Source of the DNA: JABFWF01 sp035539135
GTDB lineage: Bacteria; Pseudomonadota; Gammaproteobacteria; Xanthomonadales; Xanthomonadaceae
DNA length: 64,000 nt
Assembly (NCBI GenBank): GCA_035539135.1
Contig: DATLJD010000014.1
Coordinates: 648,439-712,438, forward strand
Reading direction: 5' to 3'
The position numbers were made by a program, and so were the translations under genes. Shown one piece after another: positions 58,606 through 64,000 of this stretch (positions are counted from its first letter, which is position 1; each line of letters begins with the position of its first letter). Under the pieces are notes generated by a model that was given only the letters and a program-made list of their open reading frames with translations, had not been told where the DNA came from and ran no database searches.

Positions 58606-59628
58606 TCATCGGTTGTCGCGGCGGCCCTGGTGGTGGCGGTCCTGGGCGTTGCTGCGCCCGTGCACGGCCGGAAGGTCGGCCTCGGCTTCGTGCAGGGCGT
58701 CGGCGCTCAGCCGCGCATCGTCGGACTGGAAGCCCGATTGTGGCGCGTTTTCGCCGCCCGTGCCTTCGCCCAGGGCCTGCCAGGGCGGCGCCTCGCGCTC
58801 GCGCTCCTGCTTGGCGGCCAGCAGCTCGCGGGTGTTGGCCAGGGCCTGCTCGGGGGTGATCCGGCGCTCGTGGCGGGCGCCGTTGTCGCGGCGCGGCCGG
58901 TCCGCGGCGGCCGGGCGGTTCGCCAGTTCCATGCCGTGGGAGGTTTCCGTGCGCGGCGGCGGGACGCGCCGGGCGGAGGCGCCGGCGGCCGCCTGCGAGC
59001 GGCTGCGCGGCGTGGTCGCGGCGGATTTCCGCGTGGCAATCTTGCTGACGGTGGTGGCGTCCGTCTTCTTCGCTGCCGTCTTGCGAGTGGCGGTCGTGCC
59101 GGTCTTCTTCGCCGCGGCCTTGCGGGTAGCGGTCCTGCCGGACTTCTTCGCCGCGCTCTTGCGGGTTGCGGTGGTCCCGGTCTTCTTCGCCGCGGCCTTG
59201 CGGGTGGGGCTGGTGCCGGTCTTCTTCGCCGCGCTCTTGCGGGTGGCGGTGGTGCCATCCTTCTTGGCCGCCGTCTTGCGGGTGGCGCTGGTGCCGGCCT
59301 TCTTTGCGGCGGTCTTGCGGGTCGCCGTGGTGCCGGCCTTCTTCGCTGCGCTCTTGCGGGTGGCTCCGGCGCCGCTCTTCTTCGCGGCCGTGCTGCGGGT
59401 GGACGCCGCGCTGCGGGCCGCCGACGGCCGGCCGCTGCCCTCGCCGGTGCTGCGGCTCGCGGCCACGGCCGGGCCCTGCCCGGTCACGTCGCGGCCCACG
59501 CGGCGGCTGGCACCCGCGTCTTCGCCTCCGGCCCGGCTGGCGCTCGAACGGATACCGCCCGCGCTCCTGCCTGCGCTGGCCCTGCCAGTCCCAACCTTGC
59601 CAGCTCCAGTCTTGCGCGCGGTGGCCAT
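58606..59628 (-). CDS. Histone H1-like Lys/Ala-rich repeat protein (AlgP-like)
   Basis: A 340-residue protein. From about residue 75 to 200 it is made of 13-residue repeats of the type TTATRKTAAKKTG, about ten times (K-x-A-A-K-K patterns). Such low-complexity tails compact DNA and are known from AlgP and eukaryotic H1. The C-terminal domain ITPEQALANTRELLAAKQER is not repetitive and may be a short conserved motif. Repeat variation (SG, AG, TG, DG) marks recent unit duplication. GGAGA precedes the ATG at 59628. The same tail type is found in LigD and Ku in this window. Confidence 0.85.
   Translation of the reverse strand: MATARKTGAGKVGTGRASAGRSAGGIRSSASRAGGEDAGASRRVGRDVTGQGPAVAASRSTGEGSGRPSAARSAASTRSTAAKKSGAGATRKSAAKKAGTTATRKTAAKKAGTSATRKTAAKKDGTTATRKSAAKKTGTSPTRKAAAKKTGTTATRKSAAKKSGRTATRKAAAKKTGTTATRKTAAKKTDATTVSKIATRKSAATTPRSRSQAAAGASARRVPPPRTETSHGMELANRPAAADRPRRDNGARHERRITPEQALANTRELLAAKQEREREAPPWQALGEGTGGENAPQSGFQSDDARLSADALHEAEADLPAVHGRSNAQDRHHQGRRDNR
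59035..59405 (-). repeat. 39-bp tandem coding repeats of the histone-like gene
   Basis: About ten units of 39 bp encode the 13-residue repeats. Units differ mostly in the fourth to sixth codons. The array is prone to slippage, so its length probably differs between strains. Confidence 0.85.
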
Positions 59629-59698
59629 CGGCGTCTCCGGGGTTCACGGGGACCCTTGGCTTATCACGCGGCGCATCCACGCCGGGTGAGCGTGCTGT

Positions 59699-60310
59699 CT
59701 AGAAGGTCGGGTTCAGCAGGCGGGCGAGGAAGGCCGGTCCCAGCCGTGGCTCCACCATCAGCGCGAACAGCACGCCGTAGCCGGCGCCCCACAGGTGCGC
59801 GCTGTGGTTGACGTTGTCGGTGCCCTGGCGCTGCGACCAGATCGAGTAGCCGATGTAGAACGCCGCGTACAGCACCGCGGGCACCGGCAGGAAGAACACG
59901 AAGATCAGCGCCCACGGCTGCATCAGGATGAAGGCGAACAGCACCGCAGACACCGCGCCGGACGCGCCCAGGCTGCGGTAGTTGGGATCGTGCCGGTGCC
60001 GCAGCCAGGTCGGCAGGATCGCGACCACCAGCGCCGACAGGTAGAACGCGAGGAAACCGAGGTGGCCGATGTAGCGCACGAACACGCCTTCGACCAGCCG
60101 GCCGAAGAAGTACAGCGTGATCATGTTGAACAGCAGGTGCTGCAGGTCCGCGTGCACGAAGCCGTGGGTGATGAGCCGGTCGTACTCGTGGCGGCGCGCG
60201 ATCGCGGGCGGCCACAGCAGCAGGCGGTCCATCAGCCGCGGCCGGTCGAACGCCAGCCACGACACCACCACGGTCGCCAGGATCAGCAGGACGGTGACGC
60301 TCACGGCCAT
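59699..60310 (-). CDS. Rhomboid-family intramembrane serine protease
   Basis: A 203-residue membrane protein with about six helices. ITHGFVHADLQHLLFNMITLYFFG supplies the conserved HxxxN helix, YRSLGASGAVSAVLFAFI carries the catalytic Ser in G-A-S-G, and DNVNHSAHLWGAGYGVLFAL the catalytic His. Rhomboids cut membrane-spanning proteins. It overlaps the upstream GST gene by 10 bp and is probably co-expressed. Confidence 0.93.
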   Translation of the reverse strand: MAVSVTVLLILATVVVSWLAFDRPRLMDRLLLWPPAIARRHEYDRLITHGFVHADLQHLLFNMITLYFFGRLVEGVFVRYIGHLGFLAFYLSALVVAILPTWLRHRHDPNYRSLGASGAVSAVLFAFILMQPWALIFVFFLPVPAVLYAAFYIGYSIWSQRQGTDNVNHSAHLWGAGYGVLFALMVEPRLGPAFLARLLNPTF

Positions 60311-60933
60311 TCGGTCAGGCCCTCGCGCGCGTAGAGTTCGGAGAACGACGGGCGCGCGGTGGTGCGCCGCGCGAGTTCGGCGAGATGCGGCCACGCGGTC
60401 GCCGGCTTCGGCATGTTGCGCGACCAGCGCATCAGCATGGTCAGGTAGAAGTCGGCGACGCTCATCGTTTCGCCGAGCAGGAAGGGCCCGTGCGCGGCGA
60501 GGTGGTCGTCCAGTCGTTGCCACGCGGCCTCGATGCGCGGCGCGGTGTGCGCGCGCACGGTGTCGGCGTGCTCGGCGCCGGCCGGCTCGTGCGGGTACCA
60601 CCAGATCCGGAAGAGCGGCTGCACCGCGTTGGCGAGATGGAACATCCACTGCACGTAATCCGCGCGGCGCGGATCGCCGGGCGCCGGCGCGAGCGCCGCC
60701 TCCGGATGCCGGTCCGCCAGCGTCATCGCCAGCGCCGCGGATTCGAAGCGCGGGGTGCCGTCCAGCACCAGCGTCGGCACCACGCCGTTGGGGTTGAGCG
60801 CGAGGTACCGCGGCGACTTCTGCTCGCCGGCGGCGGTGTCCACGCGCGCCAGCTCGTGGGGGTGGCCGAGCTCGATCAGCAACCAGTGCACCAGCAGGCT
60901 GGCCGCGCCGGGCGCGTAGTAGAGACGATCCAT
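60301..60933 (-). CDS. Glutathione S-transferase family protein
   Basis: A 210-residue GST: LYYAPGAASLLVHWLLIELG, LNPNGVVPTLVLDG, ESAALAMTLADRHPE, and the helical domain with LLGETMSVADFYLTML. The first catalytic position is Tyr or Ser in YYAPGAAS. GST class not decided. ATG 60933 is chosen over an upstream in-frame TTG-like start because of a fit with family length. The next gene (rhomboid) starts within its last codons. Confidence 0.9.
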   Translation of the reverse strand: MDRLYYAPGAASLLVHWLLIELGHPHELARVDTAAGEQKSPRYLALNPNGVVPTLVLDGTPRFESAALAMTLADRHPEAALAPAPGDPRRADYVQWMFHLANAVQPLFRIWWYPHEPAGAEHADTVRAHTAPRIEAAWQRLDDHLAAHGPFLLGETMSVADFYLTMLMRWSRNMPKPATAWPHLAELARRTTARPSFSELYAREGLTEWP

Positions 60934-61015
60934 GGGCTCCTCCTCGTGCACCGATGATCGCACGGACCCTGCGGCGCTCCGCTACCATCGCGCGACCACC
61001 GGCATGGAGCCCCGC

Positions 61016-62137
61016 ATGGCACGCAGTCGCTTGGTCCTGTCCCTTGCCCTGCCCCTCGCCCTCGGCTCGCTGGCTGGTTGCGACCTGGTCGCGCAGGTGC
61101 CGGGGCTCTCCGCCGGCAAGCAGGCGGACTCCGCCGACACGCCCTCCGTCGCCGAACCGCCGCCGCCGGCTGCGTCCGCGCCGGCAGTCGACGCGGCACC
61201 GTCCATCGCCTCCGCGCCAGCCTCCGCGGCAGACACGACCAAGCCCTTCGCCTTCGACGCGCCCGAGTCCGCGGCGACGACGACGGTGTGCGGTTTCCCT
61301 GGCCTCAGGTTGCCGCCCGGCACCCGCGTGTTCGCCGCGGGCGCGTACGCGGGGCGCAAGCTCGGTTTCCACATCGATCGCAGCGGCAACCAGGCGACCC
61401 GCATCGACGTCGCGGTCAACCAGCCCGACGCGCCGGTCGTCCTGATGCTGGGCGCCTACGACCCGACCGTCTGGAACGTCGGCTGGTCGCCCGGCACGCG
61501 GATCGTCGCGGTGCTGGTCGGCGGCTACCACCGGCAGGCGATCACCGGCCTTCCGGCAAACGTGCCGACCCTGGTCAGCACCTACGACAACAAGGGCCCC
61601 TGCGGCTTCTTCTACGTCACCGCCGAACGCGCCGGCCAGCTCAACCCGATCGCGCGCCGGGCCTTCGGCCGGGCGGTGGACATGGTCTGGCCGGCGCGCG
61701 ACGGCAAGGTCGTGATCGGTGCGGCGCTGCGGCCCGGCGTGGCGCTGGTCACCGACCGCGCCGCGGCCGACGTCGCCAGCTTCCGCGTCGCCGACGCGCA
61801 GCAGGGCGGTCCGGCGGGACTCGCCTACGCGGTGCGCCAGGGCTGGCTGCGCGAGGCGACCCGCGCCGACGCCGACGCCTGGCTGGCGGCGCAGGCCGCG
61901 CGCCCGCAGGCGGACGTGCCGCCGATCGCAGGCGGCCGTCCGCCCGGCCATATCGACCTGTTCAATGCCTACGTCGTGCTCAGGCCCTTCACCCTGCCCG
62001 CGGGGCTGTACGGCGCGCACTCGGCCACCTTTTTCGTGCCCAAGGGCGTGCCGCGGCCGGAGGGCGAGCTCGGCCATTCTGTGCTGTTCGACTTCAACAC
62101 GCTGACCTGCTCCGGCGTGCGCTGCAACCTCCATTGA
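61016..62137 (+). CDS. Hypothetical lipoprotein
   Basis: A 373-residue lipoprotein: signal VLSLALPLALGSLAGC (lipobox L-A-G-C), a Pro/Ala/Ser-rich tether to about residue 80, then a folded domain of about 280 residues with a Cys near ATTTVCGFPGLRLPPGTRVF and TLTCSGVRCNLH at the end. The C-terminal cysteines may form disulfides. I recognise no family. GGAG lies 6 nt before ATG 61016. It precedes the M14 carboxypeptidase by 13 bp. Confidence 0.7.
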   Translation: MARSRLVLSLALPLALGSLAGCDLVAQVPGLSAGKQADSADTPSVAEPPPPAASAPAVDAAPSIASAPASAADTTKPFAFDAPESAATTTVCGFPGLRLPPGTRVFAAGAYAGRKLGFHIDRSGNQATRIDVAVNQPDAPVVLMLGAYDPTVWNVGWSPGTRIVAVLVGGYHRQAITGLPANVPTLVSTYDNKGPCGFFYVTAERAGQLNPIARRAFGRAVDMVWPARDGKVVIGAALRPGVALVTDRAAADVASFRVADAQQGGPAGLAYAVRQGWLREATRADADAWLAAQAARPQADVPPIAGGRPPGHIDLFNAYVVLRPFTLPAGLYGAHSATFFVPKGVPRPEGELGHSVLFDFNTLTCSGVRCNLH

Positions 62138-62150
62138 CCCGGGAGCCACG

Positions 62151-63920
62151 ATGATCCGCCACGCCTTGCTGCTGCTCGCCCTGCTGCCCTTCGCCGCGCC
62201 GGCCGCGGGCGACGACCTGACCACCGTCTCGGAACGCTCCGGTTTCCTCAAGACCGGCCGCTACGACGAAGTCATCGCGCTGTGCGACGCGTTCCAGCAG
62301 CGCTATCCGCGCGCGGTGCGCTGCTTCGATTTCGGCACCACGCCGGAAGGCCGGCCGATGAAGGCGCTGGCGGTGTCGACGCGCGGGCTGCTGACCGCCG
62401 AGGCGGCGCGCGCCGCCGCCGTGCCGGTGGTGCTGATGCAGGGCGGCATCCACGCCGGCGAGATCGACGGCAAGGACGCCGGTTTCCAGGTCCTGCGCGA
62501 GTTGCTCGCCGACGATCCGCGCAAGCTGCTCGACAGGCAGGTCTGGCTGTTCGTGCCGGTCTTCAACGTGGACGGCCACGAACGCTTCGGCGCCTGGAAC
62601 CGGCCCAACCAGCGCGGCCCGGAGGAAATGGGCTGGCGCACCACCGCGCAGAACTACAACCTCAACCGCGACTACCTGAAGGCGGACGCGCCCGAGATGC
62701 AGGCGATGCTGGCGCTGGTGCAGGCCTGGGATCCGCTCGCGACGATCGACCTGCACGTCACCGACGGCGCCAAGTTCCGGCACGACGTGTCGGTCCAGGT
62801 GGAACCGCTGCACGCCGGCGACGCCGGGTTGCGCGAAGCCGGCCGCGCGCTGCGCGACGGCCTGATCGCGCGGCTGGACGCGCAGGGCTCGATGGCGCTG
62901 CCGTTCTATCCGTCCTTCGTCGAATACGACAACCCCGCGTCCGGCTTCGAGGACGGGGTGGCGCCGCCGCGCTTCTCGCACGGCTATTTCCGCCTGCGCA
63001 ACCGCTTCGGCATGCTGGTCGAGACGCATTCGTGGAAGGACTACCCGACCCGCGTGCGGATCACCCACAACGCGATCGTGGGCGTGCTGGACGAGGTCGC
63101 CCGCCACGGCGCGGAGTGGCAGCGCATGGCGCGCGCCGCGGACGAGCGCGCGACTCACCTGGCCGGCACCGAGGTGGCGCTGGACTGGAAGGCGACCGGC
63201 ACGCCGCGCACGGTGGATTTCCAGGGCTACGCCTACACGCGCACGCCGTCAGAGGTCTCCGGCGCGCTGATGACGCGCTACGACGAATCGAAGCCCGAGG
63301 TCTGGCACGTGCCGCTGCGCGAGCAGCTGGTGCCCGCCCACGTCGCCATCGCCCCGCGCGCCGGCTACCTGGTCCCGGCCGCGCAGGCGGCGCTGGTCGG
63401 CGCGAAGCTGCGCCAGCACGGCGTTGCGTTCGAGCGCGTGGATGCGCCGCTGCGCGGCGTCGCCGTGCAGGCCTGGCGCGCGGACGACGCCAGCTTCGGC
63501 GCGGAGTCCTTCGAGGGCCACCAGCGCCTCACCACGACCGGCGCCTGGCACGACGAACGCGAGGACTTCGCCGCCGGCGCGCTGTACGTGCCGATCGCGC
63601 AGCCCAAGGCGCGGCTGGTCATCGCCCTGCTCGAGCCGGAGGCGCCGGATTCGCTGCTGCAGTGGGGCGAATTCAACAACGCGTTCGAGCGCAAGGAATA
63701 CATGGAGGACTACGTGGCCGAGGAGGTCGCACGCGACATGCTGGCGCAGGACCCGGCGCTGAAGGCGGCGTTCGAGAAGAAGCTGCGCGAGGACGCGGAG
63801 TTCGCCGCCGATCCGCGCGCGCGGCTGGACTTCTTCTACCGCCGGCATTCGTCCTGGGACACGCGCTATCGACGGTACCCGGTGGTGCGGGTGGACGTGG
63901 CGCCGGTCTCGGCGGAGTAA
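62151..63920 (+). CDS. Exported M14-family zinc carboxypeptidase
   Basis: A 589-residue protein with a Sec signal (ending AAPAAG). The peptidase core has GTTPEGRPMKALAV, the zinc motif MQGGIHAGEIDGKDAG (His-x-x-Glu), NVDGHERFGAWNRPNQRG, and the third zinc His in IDLHVTDG; MLVETHSWKDY supplies the candidate catalytic Glu. The 280-residue C-terminal domain, YVPIAQPKARLVIALLEPEA, is extra to the core enzyme. M14 enzymes trim C-terminal residues of peptides or cell-wall peptides. It goes with the upstream lipoprotein gene (13 bp gap). Confidence 0.9.
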   Translation: MIRHALLLLALLPFAAPAAGDDLTTVSERSGFLKTGRYDEVIALCDAFQQRYPRAVRCFDFGTTPEGRPMKALAVSTRGLLTAEAARAAAVPVVLMQGGIHAGEIDGKDAGFQVLRELLADDPRKLLDRQVWLFVPVFNVDGHERFGAWNRPNQRGPEEMGWRTTAQNYNLNRDYLKADAPEMQAMLALVQAWDPLATIDLHVTDGAKFRHDVSVQVEPLHAGDAGLREAGRALRDGLIARLDAQGSMALPFYPSFVEYDNPASGFEDGVAPPRFSHGYFRLRNRFGMLVETHSWKDYPTRVRITHNAIVGVLDEVARHGAEWQRMARAADERATHLAGTEVALDWKATGTPRTVDFQGYAYTRTPSEVSGALMTRYDESKPEVWHVPLREQLVPAHVAIAPRAGYLVPAAQAALVGAKLRQHGVAFERVDAPLRGVAVQAWRADDASFGAESFEGHQRLTTTGAWHDEREDFAAGALYVPIAQPKARLVIALLEPEAPDSLLQWGEFNNAFERKEYMEDYVAEEVARDMLAQDPALKAAFEKKLREDAEFAADPRARLDFFYRRHSSWDTRYRRYPVVRVDVAPVSAE

Positions 63921-63932
63921 GCAAAAGAGAAC

Positions 63933-64000
63933 GGGAGCCGGGAGCCGGGAGCCGGGAGCCGGGAGCCGGGAGCCGGGAGCCGGAAGCCGGAAGCCGGAAG
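63933..64000 (+). repeat. Heptanucleotide tandem array at the window end (family B)
   Basis: At least seven GGGAGCC units followed by GGAAGCC units, running off the window edge. It is the same heptad as the arrays in icmF (43394-43421, 43552-43579). It starts 12 bp after the M14 stop. Confidence 0.9.

Noticed and set aside
63933..64000. Tandem array as a CRISPR
   Set aside because: Units are 7 bp without spacers, and no Cas genes are present.

Overview
The window is a high-GC Gram-negative chromosome segment. Gene content points to the Lysobacteraceae (Xanthomonadaceae), most likely a Lysobacter- or Luteimonas-like bacterium: an alpha-lytic-type protease with a prodomain, a TonB-dependent receptor, PhoD, a PNGase A homologue, fused IcmF mutase, isovaleryl-CoA dehydrogenase, LigD/Ku and many short GC-rich hairpin repeats. 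This assignment rests on gene types only. No rRNA, tRNA or CRISPR array was seen.

Layout. 1-10 kb: end of a GGDEF protein, a POT peptide transporter, small membrane proteins, a methyltransferase, a lipid-anchored azurin, an ECF41-type sigma factor with its AhpD-like partner and a matching promoter, and a Tat-exported PhoD. 10-24 kb: secreted and envelope proteins (alpha-lytic-type protease, TonB-dependent receptor, YceI, DUF481), a hybrid histidine kinase, PNGase A, and a DUF2178-like/XRE pair. 24-35.4 kb: an OmpA-domain protein, stress-type small proteins, MORN and FG-GAP proteins, an MFS pump, a YihY/BrkB protein, a Rieske-FAD oxidoreductase, and an L,D-transpeptidase beside an Lpp-like lipoprotein.

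35.6-40.4 kb is an accessory islet. It starts with a REP-associated transposase (RAYT) and its flanking repeats, followed by AT-richer genes: a deoxyribosyltransferase/TIR-like protein whose C-terminus is a copy of the SSB tip (DDDIPF), and a convergent two-gene operon encoding a methyltransferase-like protein and a YVDD reverse transcriptase that overlap by 4 bp. This is the best candidate for an undescribed (probably anti-phage) system.

40.4-50.3 kb is branched-chain acyl-CoA metabolism: IcmF, a leucine/valine-type dehydrogenase and isovaleryl-CoA dehydrogenase. Between them lies a cupin-MBL-GST operon divergent from a MocR regulator. icmF carries three in-frame insertions of repeat DNA. 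50.6-54.1 kb is the LigD-Ku end-joining pair. 54.4-64 kb holds a CFA-synthase-like methyltransferase, a cold-shock protein, RluF, a histone H1-like protein, a rhomboid protease, a GST, a lipoprotein and an M14 carboxypeptidase. The window ends inside a heptanucleotide tandem array of the same family found in icmF.

Most genes are compactly arranged, with ATGA overlaps (cupin/MBL/GST, small protein/YihY, YaiI) and several convergent pairs whose ends overlap.
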